A DNA stretch of 64,000 nucleotides from Archegozetes longisetosus (taxonomy: Eukaryota > Arthropoda > Arachnida > Sarcoptiformes > Trhypochthoniidae). Under the pieces are notes generated by a model that had not been told where the DNA came from, ran no database searches, and saw only the letters and a program-made list of their open reading frames with translations. The position numbers and the translations under genes are program-made. Within the stretch, counting starts at the first letter, position 1. Each line of letters opens with the position of its first letter. Location of the stretch: contig JAEMBT020000002.1 of assembly GCA_018873245.2 (NCBI GenBank), positions 6,732,001 through 6,796,000 of the forward strand, written 5' to 3'. Shown here piece by piece: positions 1-11,558 of this stretch.

Positions 1-747
1 ACGTACAATCGAGGAACAACTTGGTTTCAAATCATATAAATCAAATTGAATTAATCATGTAGTAATCATGTGTTGTATACATTTATTGCTAATCAGCTAA
101 ATAGCAAACAGTTGCTGCGATTTATCTGAGTGTAAAAATAATGATTCTTTTAAATTGATATACCGATGCATGTATTAAGTATGAGAAAGTTTTGAAAATT
201 TTGATTAGACCTTTCTATTATCTCCTTATAAACCTTTACTCTCCTGGAGATTGACAATCAGTATTAAAAGATCCAATATCTACTTTAGTGCTTGACTACT
301 TTCAGTCTGAAACTAAATCTACTTAATTGTGTGCTTTTAACACGAGTCAATTATTGCAATTTGAACAACTCATTTATTACAAAATTAAAGTTGTACAAAT
401 GTTTCTAGTATAGAAGCTTAGCTAATTATTGTTTGAAAACCGTCTAAACTCTAAGTTTGAATTTTGAATTTTCTATATTTTTCAATCATTTTAAGAAATC
501 GATAAATTAGTTCTCAAGTTGAATGCATAAAGTACAAAAATGATTTAATCAAATTATAAACTGACCATATCTATAATTATTTTGATAAACTCTGAAACAT
601 TTAATAACATTTATAACTATTTGACGAGGCTTTATATTGATTCGAGTAGAATTTATCTGATAAACAAAAACTCAAATTAGTATATTTTAATAATTAAAGC
701 ATTTGATTGAAATACAATAAACTAAAAATCTATATCTATTCGAAAAG
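1..747. other. AT-rich DNA upstream of the PLA2 exons
   Basis: No open frame of note. It may be an intron or the 5' region of the phospholipase gene, whose first exon(s) were not found. Confidence 0.5.
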
Positions 748-1283
748 TGGTGTGGTTTGGGAGACGCAGCCGATTCCTACGATGATCTCGGACCCAAAAG
801 AGACATAGACCTTTGTTGCAGAGCCCATGACCACTGTCCCATTCGACTGAAGGTAATTATAAAAACGATATTCACTATGATTAGACTAAGAAACAGATAT
901 AAATGTTAGGCACTTCGATTTGGTTATGGTCTTATCAATTTGTCATTATATACTAAGTCTCACTGCGACTGTGATGAAGATTTTCTTAAGTGTTTGAAGG
1001 GATCCACAAATTCATACGCAGCTATGTTAGGAAATTTTTATTTTAATGTTTTAAAAGTTCAATGTATTAAAGAAGAAAGACCTCTGATTTGTGTCGAAGT
1101 CAGGTCAGTAAACAATAATTAGAATATGAGATGAATTGTTGATTATAGACTGTTAATTTTTAATATAAACTTGTAATTTTCAGAAAAAACAGTAGTGGAA
1201 AAGAAGAGTGTGCTCGATATGAAGTCTCAAATGATACTAAAATGAAGTTCATGTCACCAGAATTAAAATTTCAAGACAGCTAG
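748..1283 (+). CDS. Group III secreted phospholipase A2 (3' part of gene)
   Basis: Three exons read as one frame: about 748-852, 910-1103 and 1184-1283 (stop TAG). The first encodes the calcium loop WCGLGDAA and the active-site block CCRAHDHCP, where the His-Asp pair is the catalytic dyad of bee-venom-type (group III) PLA2. The second gives [13 protein letters not shown] and a hydrophobic Y/F-rich stretch typical of this family; the third adds a short Cys-containing tail. The enzyme hydrolyses the sn-2 ester of phospholipids and is normally secreted. No signal-peptide exon could be identified upstream, so the start is missing here or lies outside the window. The 5' boundary at 748 rests on a weak acceptor. 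Venom, digestive or housekeeping use cannot be told from sequence. Confidence 0.85.
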
Positions 1284-4200
1284 CTTTAGGAAATAGCAAT
1301 TTTATTCAACACGTTTAAGTACATTTATTTTAAACTATTGATTATTTGAAAAATTTAACAAAACAGGACTTTTGTAAAAAAGAGTAAAACTTAGTTTTCA
1401 ATTCCAAGATCATAAAATACATTCAGGTAACTATAATATATAATATATATATATATATAAGATTTGATTTTCACAAATTTTGTTCTCATGAGATTATTTC
1501 TATCAATTAAAACTTTATCGTTAGTTTATCATTTAGTTTAGCCATCTGTAAATTGTAAAATTCATACTATAGTTTGAAAAAATAAACATTTACAATTCGT
1601 TTGGAATGAAAATAGTCACTCATTGTTAGCCAATACTACTTAATTACTCAAACCTTAATTAAAACAAACTGATAACAAATCAGATCATAACTACAGTCTG
1701 TTAAAATGAATAGACATTAAAGTTTATAACTTAGAAGTAGTTTAGTTATTTAGTACAAGCATTGGTTAGATATTTGCAAGTCAAACAAACAATCAACAAA
1801 TTATTTTAATTAATTAAACCAGTTAATTTTATTTGTTATAAAACTTTTAAAACTTGTTTCAACTTTCATAGTCTAAAATTAAAAGCTTTATAACAATTAT
1901 TTTAGTTGAAATATTCAAATAACACTTGGCCTAACTTGAATAAAAGATCATTAATCTGCTATTTCAACTGTTTTTGTCTACTTCAAACTTTTCCTAATCA
2001 AATCAGTTTTTCTTTTAGATACTATTTTAATATTAGGTTTCTGTTATGCTATGCATTCTACACATTTAACATAATCTAGTTCTACAAATGTGCACAATTG
2101 ACAATCAGTTTTATAACTATTGGCTTAGATCTAAACTTATGAGTGGCCACCATACCATTGATGGCATGATGTGATAAATAACTAAACAAACCAATGATAT
2201 GATTGAATTTAATTCAAGTTGATTTCGAACCCAAACAATGAATGCTACTCTAAATTTGCAAAAATGTTCTAATTACTATAGAATGTTAAATATTTGAACG
2301 ATTCAGATGCAATCAATATAACTTACTTAACTATACCAGATTGCTATTTCAATTTGTACCTAATTTCAATCAAACCAAATTGATTGTCACACCATTTCTC
2401 ATTTAATAACTGAAATATTTAGACTTTTAACAAATTTTCTTCCGAAAAATTGATTAACAATTTGATAGACTCTTAACAAAAATCACTTCAGCATAGCATC
2501 AAACCTGCGTTATAAGAATTGAGTGCATCTTAAAAATAACAAATGAGCACAAGTGATCACAAAAGCATTGAAGGTCTCCTAAATGAATAAAGTAATACTG
2601 AAATGATTGCCTCTATTTTTGAAACTAAACTCATTAGACGTTTAATCGGTTTGAAATGTTGAAGTTGAGGCATAATCAGCAGGTTTAACAACACATTACT
2701 CCCTATTATATCTATTTAATAGCTGGATAAACACATTTTAGTTAACGTTATAATATATACATATATTTGAAATCTACATTTAATACTAACTATACTGAAA
2801 TTAGATCTCAACAGTCTATTTCTGGATACATATCGAATAGACTGGAGAAACAAGTTTATTATTGGTTTCATAATATAACATTGAAATGCGCTAACAAGTG
2901 CAAGACTAAAAATTGGCATAATTTGATTGGAATTCAATCAAACTTACATTCAATGGCAATGTATATTGAAAAGGGAAAACAAGTTTGCAATTACAAGACT
3001 GATTGCACAAAAGGAGATTCTGTGTGGTTGCCATTGATGAAAAAAGAAATCTGACTACAGGAATAAACAGCTAATATTACTTGTACTGAAAAAGCAAATA
3101 AAGTTATTAAGAATTTAGTTAAACAATCACTCAATGATCAAGTATAGAATTGATAAGAGATTTGAACTTTTTACGAAAGCAGTTTAGTATAGCAACAAAA
3201 ACTTTCAACAGATAATTAGAGGGAATATAATATTGAACAAGTTCTCTTGCACACCCGTAATAAAACACATATTGCATAATAACTCAATAATTGTTGTTTA
3301 CATTTCTATCAATCATAGCTAGAGATGAATAGTGCTCAGCATTTGAACAAAAAATACATCAATTTGTATAGATGCATTTTAAGATGCATTTCAAGATGCA
3401 TTTCAAGTTTCATATTCCCTTTCTACATCACAATACCCAAACGTTTTAGATGTGTTAACTTTTAGACTTAGTCTAGACTAAATTTGCCGTTACATTGTCA
3501 ACTAAACATTATAATTATAATAAACAGAAATAATAATTGTTGTAAACAATTGAAATAATTTCAAAATTGATTATTAATAAACAATGAAATAGATAGTGTT
3601 GAGTCATTAAATGAATGATTGCAAAAGAGTGAAGGTTAGGTTAATTCTCATGTGTCATTCTGAGGAAATATAAAATATACCCAACATTAGTTTAATTGAA
3701 AAGTTTCGTAAAAATTGCATAAAACTCAATTATGCATTAAATTGACTTTTCAGAAAAGCTAAATCAATTCATCAGTAGTAAAACTGCCATAAAATCATTG
3801 AAAGCTCAATATTTACTTAGGGTATTAAACAATTTCAATGATCAAAGGATAAGCTCTGAATGGATCAACTCTATTATCATTTTGTTATATGATATGTAAC
3901 TGACGATTAAACTATTTCAGAAATTTGACCTCATTCTCAATTTGTTAAATGGATTGATAGCAGTGCTGTGTTCAAGCTTTGGATTTTGAAACAAAGATTA
4001 AAACAAGTAAATACTAAAAACACATTCAATCAGTTCAACAAACCATTGAGAGCTCATTCTTTCATCGATGACTATAGGATAATTGGCTAATACTGTTTCA
4101 AGTGATGGACATTTTCAACGTTAAGGCTTATGATTAGATTAAGTACATTATATTGATTGATAGGAGGCTTTAACAAAAATTGAGACAAATTAAGTATTTT

Positions 4201-4530
4201 GTAATACTATATCTTCATATTGACCTCAAGAGCTAGTCTAACACTTTTGCGACTAGCATTTCTTTAATACTAGTAACGATATAATCATAATTAAGTCTTA
4301 AGTCTTAAGAAATATTTTCCTGACAGGCAAAATGCAATAATTGCTTCATTTATATTATATGCGATACTTTCACTATTCAACTGATTCAGTTCAACCAGTT
4401 TTAGATCGGAATAAATGGATTTAACTTCAAATGAAACTCTGAGATCAATAATAACAATTTGGAAACAGAGGAAATCATGGAAATAATTGGCAGGTTAAGA
4501 TAGAGTACTAGTTGAAGTTGGTGACTAGAA
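1284..4530. other. Intergenic region, mostly non-coding
   Basis: AT-rich sequence between the PLA2 stop and the Ttd14 stop. It holds a short TA-dinucleotide run near 1437-1460, a three-fold tandem of a GATGCATTT(C/T)AA unit near 3372-3410, and one Cys-containing open frame at 2746-3054 listed separately. Nothing else coding was recognised. Confidence 0.6.
2746..3054 (+). CDS. Unrecognised short open frame, possible exon
   Basis: An open frame of about 100 codons without an ATG start. It encodes a hydrophilic peptide with four cysteines in its second half (KCANKC, QVCNY, TDCTKG). I do not recognise a family. The cysteine content and the nearby secreted phospholipase make an exon of a secreted protein conceivable, but it does not fit the PLA2 pattern, no clean acceptor gives this frame, and it may be chance. 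Confidence 0.2.
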   Translation, partial: RYNIYIYLKSTFNTNYTEIRSQQSISGYISNRLEKQVYYWFHNITLKCANKCKTKNWHNLIGIQSNLHSMAMYIEKGKQVCNYKTDCTKGDSVWLPLMKKEI

Positions 4531-6117
4531 TTAACTGTCGGAATTGTTATTATGATTACAAGTATTATTAATGCGACTACTTATGGAGTTTTTGCTCCAC
4601 TCTGTCTTTGACGACAAATTATACATCGAATACGATGGATCATTAGTTACCTCCTTTACTATAGTAAGAAATTCAGGTAACTTATCCTTAAATTCCGTGC
4701 TTTTTAATGTTGTGTAAGTTTCCAGTAGAATAAGTCCTTTACATCTTTGATTGCAAGGACTTTTATATACATCCATTTGGAAGTACATGTTTCCCCATAA
4801 AAAACAACGCCTTGTTTTATATACTGTTGAATGGCTATCATCACGTTGAGCCAACATATTCTGGTTGATCGAAGATAACGATTTAGTTAGCAAAATCAAT
4901 GTCTATCTTATGTATACAAAGACAGCGCCTTGAGTATCAACTATTCGAGGGTTAGGCTAGCACTCAACGGCATGGGGGATAACATGAATATATTCTCACG
5001 TCACGGTTTCCTATTCTCAGGGCTTCCTTTCAATACCTGATTATCTCTCAACTGTCTTTAGAGTGTCGGTTGAGCCTCAAGTGGGTTCTTCGTATACGGT
5101 TGCATATTGTTTTCAACTATAGTTTAGAAAAAATGCACAATTCTTACCACGTAGTCGCGATGAGCAATTTGACGTCTCAGTTCTACGACTTGATTTCCAG
5201 CATCACTTCTTCGGAGAGTGTGCTGATAGCTCCAATTACCTTTTGATGAAATTTAGCTAATTAAACATCAGCTCCTATGACAATATATGAAAGTTAGCAT
5301 AAAAACAATACAAACCATTTTGTCCGCGTTTACGTAGACGCGACTGAATTTTAGGATTGTAAGAAGTCAGATAATCGTGGACAACATCAAAGTCTTGAAA
5401 TGGTGGAAATGAGGGTTCAGGAGGCAATGAGGCGACCAGAAACTTGATTTTACGACTTGTACTGGCCAAACGATCGCCAGCATCGATACCAATACGACGA
5501 CACACGTTGGCGATCATTCTTCTCAATTTGGTGTCGAAGTCAGTCGAATTATCGATCACATCGATATAGGGGTGTCCGACCCAAGCCTCAATCGTGGCTT
5601 TATCCAACTGTCGCGCCAATTCAAGTCCTTCTGTACGACACGGATTATCTTCTATGTTGTAGAAAGGTTCAGCTCCATTTGCAGCTGTAATCAAATGAAT
5701 CACTTGATTATATCGATTATCTCTCAGCTCTACCGCATTCCATCCATTAGTCTTCAGAACTCTCTCCCAGGACTCTTTCGACATGTAGGCAGCTGCGTCC
5801 ATAACGCCGCGATCGCAGATGACCAAACAGTTTGTTTTGCAAGATTCAGCCAAATTGAAGAAAGTAGTCTCGATTGAAATCATCACTTTAATCAGATTCT
5901 CCTGAAACTTTTCGGCTTCTTCTGGACTGAGATCGGGAAAGCGAACGCCACCACTGAAGAGAGTAGTAGCTGTTTCGGGGACGCGATAGACTTTCCAGCC
6001 GAGATTCTCGAAAAAAGTGCAAAGTCTTGCTTGTCCTGTGGTTTTTCCACTACAGGGACCGCCGGTCAGCACTAGTCTGTAAACTATTCGATCCTTTTTT
6101 TCTTGATCAGGACTCAT
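4531..6117 (-). CDS. Ttd14: Ttd14-like GTP/phospholipid-binding P-loop protein
   Basis: Three exons on the minus strand: 6117-5316, 5239-5148 and 4860-4531, phases agreeing, 407 aa. The N-terminal domain is a NadR-like P-loop ATPase/GTPase: Walker [10 protein letters not shown] near residue 19 and a VICDRGVMD Walker-B-like motif. The C-terminal half ([41 protein letters not shown]) matches the conserved second domain of animal Ttd14. In Drosophila, TTD14 binds GTP and phosphoinositides and is needed for trafficking of the TRPL channel in photoreceptors (family knowledge; role here inferred). The start is the first ATG of a long frame with good family alignment. It is divergent with Tim22 across 634 bp. 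The last about 24 residues ([12 protein letters not shown] end) are low complexity and not conserved. Confidence 0.93.
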
Positions 6118-6751
6118 TTTCTTAACTAATACTTAATATTATCAACAATACTATGAACCACTTGTGCACAAATCAATCAAATTTAAGCGAAAATAAAATC
6201 TATTCAATAAAAAGTTTTATCCAATGATAATAGAATTAATAAATGAATTTAAAAATCATAGAATATATCATAGACTATATCTTATGCAATGCTATAACGG
6301 ATTAACACTGATTCTAATACTAATACTGAATGCCATGTGTTGTCATTCAGACAACACTGACTCTTCCACTACTTTCTATTGCTCTATTGGATGAAAATAT
6401 GAAACATTTTTAGACTCTATCGCATGCACTCAGCGAATGCTACTCACACTTACAGTCTATATGATTCTCAATGTGAGGGATGCTTCAAATGAATACAATA
6501 GAACACAGAAATAATACGATTCTATGCTAATACTTATCACTCCATCTCTTAGTAGACTTCACCGCATTACTTAGCATTCTCGTATAAATTACGCCAACTT
6601 TCACTATAAAGCACGTCTACCTACACTCTAATCATTGACCACGTGATTGGTAGATCACTAAATTCTTTTTATTTCGTTAATTATTTCAACTAATTACTGA
6701 TTATTTTAATTCAATTCATTTAAATGTTAACATAGTTGAAAAACAACAAAA
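6118..6751. promoter_or_regulatory. Divergent promoter region of Ttd14 and Tim22
   Basis: 634 bp between two opposite start codons. About 107 bp before the Tim22 ATG lies a CACGTG E-box at 6640-6645, immediately followed by ATTGG (inverted CCAAT box) at 6646-6650. These are classic promoter elements; the sequence shows only the motifs, and their use is inferred. No TATA box placement is convincing. Confidence 0.5.
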
Positions 6752-7449
6752 ATGAGCGACAATTTTGATTCAAATAATAACATAAATGAGGAGAAAGTGA
6801 TATTATTTAGCGAATTGAGGGATGCACTGATTGGTCCGAATAAGAGAAAAAGTGATAACTTATTAATACCAATGATGATAGGGGTGCAGGGGATCAAGAC
6901 TAAGGATCAGGTGATGGTCGAAAAAGCGTTTGAAAGCTGTGCCTTCAAGACTATCCTATCGTGCGTTATGGGTTTTGGTCTTGGTGGAGCCATTGGTCTC
7001 TTCTCCGCTAGTGTCGGCCCCGAAGCCATGACTAATGAAACACAAACTGTTAGACAAGTATTGCGTGAAATGAAAGTCAAGACACTCTCTTATGCCAAGA
7101 ATTTCGCGATTTTGGGCGCTATGTTTGCGGCCACAGAATGTACGATCGAATCCGTAAGTATCGAGTCGTTATGAGATTTAATTATCCGTTTAATTTGTTT
7201 AATTAACCATTTGTTTATATAATTCAAACATTAGTATAGAGGGAAGAGTGATTGGAAGAATGGGACAATGGCTGGAGGTATAACTGGAGGACTGATTGGG
7301 CTGAGAGGTTTGCTTTGATTTTATTTTGAACCGAATTTTCAAAGTTTTAATTGTTGCATTAATTACCTTTAGCTGGTGTTAAAGGAGGCATTTTGGGTGC
7401 CGCAGGTTTTGCTGCCTTTTCAACAATAATCGATTATTATTTACGTTAG
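6752..7449 (+). CDS. Tim22: Mitochondrial import inner membrane translocase subunit Tim22
   Basis: Exons 6752-7153, 7235-7307 and 7373-7449 (stop TAG), 183 aa, phases agree. Tim22 forms the channel of the carrier translocase that inserts multi-spanning carrier proteins into the inner mitochondrial membrane. Family marks are the VEKAFESCAFK segment, the glycine-rich GFGLGGAIGLF first membrane span, ESYRGKSDWKNG in the matrix/IMS loop, and two glycine-rich spans ending in AFSTIIDYYLR. Two conserved cysteines are present (FESC and TEC), as in the disulfide-bonded family. Length is close to the human protein. Just after the stop an AATAAA signal lies at about 7563. It is convergent with the myosin gene, with 332 bp between stops. 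Confidence 0.96.
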
Positions 7450-7781
7450 TTTTAATTTTTTTATTTAACTTGAATAACATAATTTGTAAAATTAAATCGT
7501 GAAAACAAAGACACACTTCATGTAAATAGTTACGAAAGAGTTGTTAAAAATTAGATTTAGTTAATAAAAGTCTTGTTTTGATTATCACTAATGGAATGCT
7601 ACAAAAGTTCGTCTGTTTAATAACAATTATAAACTCTTTTTATTAAAATGAAAAGTTTGGCACCCGTTGCCTCTTTACGTAGAAATTTAGACTAGAATTC
7701 ATAATATCTTCTAATTACTGCTTAGAGCTAAACAGAGTTCTGCAAATAAATGGTTGAAATTACTATAAAATGAAACTTTCA

Positions 7782-10700
7782 TCAGACAATCCGAGTATAA
7801 CTTACGACTTGTAATATTCCATCCTTTCTTTTGATGATTTCATTTTGCACTCCTTTACTGAAGGAGATCTGGCCCTGTTTTCCATCAACCATCAAATGTG
7901 TTATGCTTTTATGAAGAAATATTTAAACAGAATGTTTAATATTCAAACAGAATAATCGGACAATTTGTATACCTTCCAGAATCAACAATATTGAGCTTAT
8001 CCTTGCCACACATTATCATTATCTTTGTTGCAGCTTCAATCAAGTGCTGATGGCAATCGAGAATTAGATCTCCCTTAAAAGTAAACAGAAATTGATAATT
8101 AGCTTATCTGAATTGTTTAGAAAGAATGCTGTACTTTGTCCTTCTTTAGTTCAGGTGGAATTTTAATGATCATGATTCCATCCGACAAACTACTTGTTAC
8201 GACAGCAGATATGGCTTTGTATGGAAGTCTATGTTTCGGTTTCATGTCTTTATCATTTAATATATAAATGGCAGAATTAGTGAGCAATAAGATTCTAGAT
8301 CTAGGCTTATAGCCATGTCGATCATATTTAGTGACTTCTAGACAATAGCATGTTTTCTCGTCGTTTCTCTTGTACTTAGTTTCAAACATATTTCTACGCA
8401 GTGTTTCGAGTTCATTATCTGGAGAAAAAGTGTAAAATTAGCTAAACCCAGTTATAGAATAGACTGATTTGACAGTTGATTACTTAGTCGATTTTCTCTA
8501 AACATGTTGGCAATGCTAGACTCATAACTTGCTTTCTTATCCTTAAACAATTCCTCTGCAAAAACTTTTTCTTGCATTAACCGTTTTCTTTCTGGTGTAA
8601 TACTCTTCACATATTTTCTCACCAACCATTTTTCGTGCATTTTTCTCAGCAATTCCGAAGCCTAATTGCAATTAAAATCACGAATGGTATTATAAAAATT
8701 AATTCATTTCTCAAATAACTTACCTCTTGACAAACTTTAGGTGGTTGTGGCCAAGTTTTGACTAAGATATTTCTGGGTAATTTTTTAGCGAGTCTTGTGA
8801 GCCACTCGGCCTTAACGGCTTTGACAAACTAACAGAAAGACAGCAGAATAGGATTTAGTTTTTCGACAAACTACAGAGAGTAGAATAGGAGTAAATTTGT
8901 CGACATAAAGCAACTTACGGATCGATTGCAATCATTTTCGGGTTCGTTTCTAGTAATGAATCCCTTAATGAAGCATCTAATAACATGTGCAGCCCAACGT
9001 CTCCTCTTAAGCAATTTGATTGCCTGATGACGTCTCCAATAGCTAGCGATAAGAGTAGCAGCTTCTCTCATTTTTAGATACCTCTTTCGCTGTTGGCGTC
9101 CTTTAACACGTGCTTGTATTATAGCTGCCAATTCATGCTTTTTTCTCTGGAATGCGTCTTCAGTATCGAACAGAGTTCGAGGGAATCTAATGAATAGTTT
9201 AGTTTTTCCCATCCTGTATTCGTCTTGTCCGTAACCCAAATGGTTGACTAATACTTGAACACCTTCTTTAGCGCTTCCATTGAAATGCGGCCATGTTTTT
9301 GGGCACAAAGATTTGTATCTACGCAGGAATGCCTCGTAAGTGCGTCTATAGGCAAATCCTGCTCTTCGAACGCGTAGATTTTCCATAAGACCCAAATACT
9401 TGACCTGATGTTTAACGACTTGTTCATCGAAGATATTTGGCTTCTTATGATCATTAGGCTTGATGCACCTGACATACCAGGGCTCCTTTGAATGCAAAGT
9501 CTCCATTAATTTCACTAAACTGTTCTTGAATTGTGTGGCAGCTGTTGTCGGTCTCTTCTTACTATTCAATTCATTTTCAGAAAATACTTCTTTAATAATT
9601 TTGTTATTTGATGAACACATTGCCTTTTTAAGGTCACGATAAAGTAAATCATTGTTCTTGTCAAGAAATCCTTCGATGTTGTAAACAACTTCTCCCGCGT
9701 AATGACTTAATCTGAATTCCTATTTAGAAATTAAACGTCAAAAGATTCACTTATAGTAATTGACTTATAAAAATAATTATGAGTAATACTGACATCTCTG
9801 TTAATAATTTTCTTAGTTTTATTATCAGCAATATTATGAGCGCAGAAGTGCCGATGAGTGCCTACGTTGAGCTCTAGTTTCTGCAGAAAGGTTTCATCGC
9901 TGGCATCTCCAGGTCTCAAACACTCCTCATCTATTTTAAAACAAAACTTTTTTAAAACAAAACTCCTTCAAAAAACATCTAACTTCTCATTACCTAATAG
10001 AGCAATAATGCCTTTATGTCTTTCTTCAATCAGGTCACAGATAATACGATTGTTAAAATACTCAACAGGTTCCCACTGTGGGTAAACAAAGATGAGACTA
10101 AAAATATTTGTTTAACTTAATTTCTTTTTATTTTACCTCAATTTGCTCGCGACGATACTCTTCTTGCTCTGATTTGAGTGTTAGTTCAATAAAGAGTTGT
10201 TGTAATTTCTCATTACAATAGTTAATACAGAACTGCTCGAAACTGTTTCGCTCAAATATTTCAAAACCATAGATATCTAACAGACCCATAACTGTTTTGC
10301 CACCTTTGTGAGCTTTGTTCTCCAAAGAATGATTCAATTTATTGACTAACCACGAAAAGAGTCGTTCGTAGATAGCTTTAGCTAAAGCATCCCTAGCATA
10401 GATAGCTTGATCACGAGTTAATGGAGTGCTAACTAATTCACCTCTAGCTTCAATCGTGCGATTAGTAAATGATTGCTTTAGTAATTCCTGATCGCATCCC
10501 AATAGCTTACAAATTGAGGAAATCGTTTTGAATTGAGCGATAACTGCTTGGCCGTTCTCTTCGTAAAAGCCAGTGTTTCCCATATGTAGAACAGATGCAA
10601 CGATGGAAAGTATAGATTCTTCCTCATTGAGTTCAAATTCAAATACTTTAAATGCATTTTGAACTATACTGAACTGAGACGCGTCGTCGATGCCACTGAC

Positions 10701-11558
10701 CACTTCGCTGTCGCCCTGATTTAAGTAAAAATAGCTTTCAGGGTCTCTTTTCAAATTGAGTTTATTTAGCGTTTCGTCATTTGCTCCATTGACTAATTGA
10801 TAGAAGATATGAAAATTTCGCTCTCCTTTGTTCTGATGAATGACTCTCGACTTCTCTAATAAATAGTTATTGATGTGACCTCCAAGTGGTGAGCCCATAT
10901 AATCGAATTCGATGTCCATGTATTTGCCGAATCGACTTGAATTGTCATTTCGATTAGTTTTGGCATTTCCAAACGCCTCCAATACAGGATTGGACAGAAG
11001 CAGTTTGTCTTTGACACTTTCAACAGTTGGGTTGTGGTGACTCGCAGCAGCCAAGAATTGAAGAACCTTCTTAGATGCTTCAGTCTTACCCGAACCACTT
11101 TCACCAGATATTAAGATGCACTGATTGCGACATTCTTCTCTCATTAGACGATAAGATACATCAGAAATAGCGAAACTAAGATAAAAGTTAAGTTAGAGTT
11201 AGAATGGGTTGGATTAGAGTAATCAAAAGTTACAATTGCTGATTGCATTGGACTTACACATGAGGAGGTAATTCATATAAGTTAACATTTCTGTATTCTT
11301 CTATTACTTCCTTTGAATAAATATTTAGATTTTTATATGGATTAACGGAAACGAGTACTTGTCCGATGTAAGTCTATTGAGTGAAATAAGAGTTAGTTGT
11401 AAATAAAAATAAAGCATAAACTTGCAACTCACATAAATCAAGTTTTCTTTGAATCTCTTTTGAAGATTTTCAATGAAAGCATTTTGATCTGTATAATTCT
11501 CTAATAAAACAAAATCTTCAACTCCAACTTTATCTCTGGCATGTAGTAGATTTTCCAT
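7782..11558 (-). CDS. Myo61F: Unconventional class I myosin, MYO1C / Myosin-61F type
   Basis: Complete 11-exon model, 1030 aa: 11558-11433, 11373-11258, 11175-10137, 10075-9994, 9930-9794, 9719-8919, 8828-8724, 8661-8484, 8418-8135, 8073-7973, 7905-7782; the lengths sum to a multiple of three. Motor domain: P-loop GESGSGKT about residues 105-112, switch [11 protein letters not shown], switch II DIYGFE, actin-binding region. Three IQ motifs follow at about 698-758 for calmodulin-like light chains, then a basic TH1 tail with the [12 protein letters not shown] block that contains the PH-like lipid-binding fold. Class I short-tailed myosins link membranes to actin; the Drosophila orthologue acts in brush-border and left-right contexts (family knowledge). 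Close match to vertebrate MYO1C over the full length, with no extra SH3 or Pro-rich tail. The final residues may vary, since a GTAAGT lies just before the stop. Confidence 0.96.
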
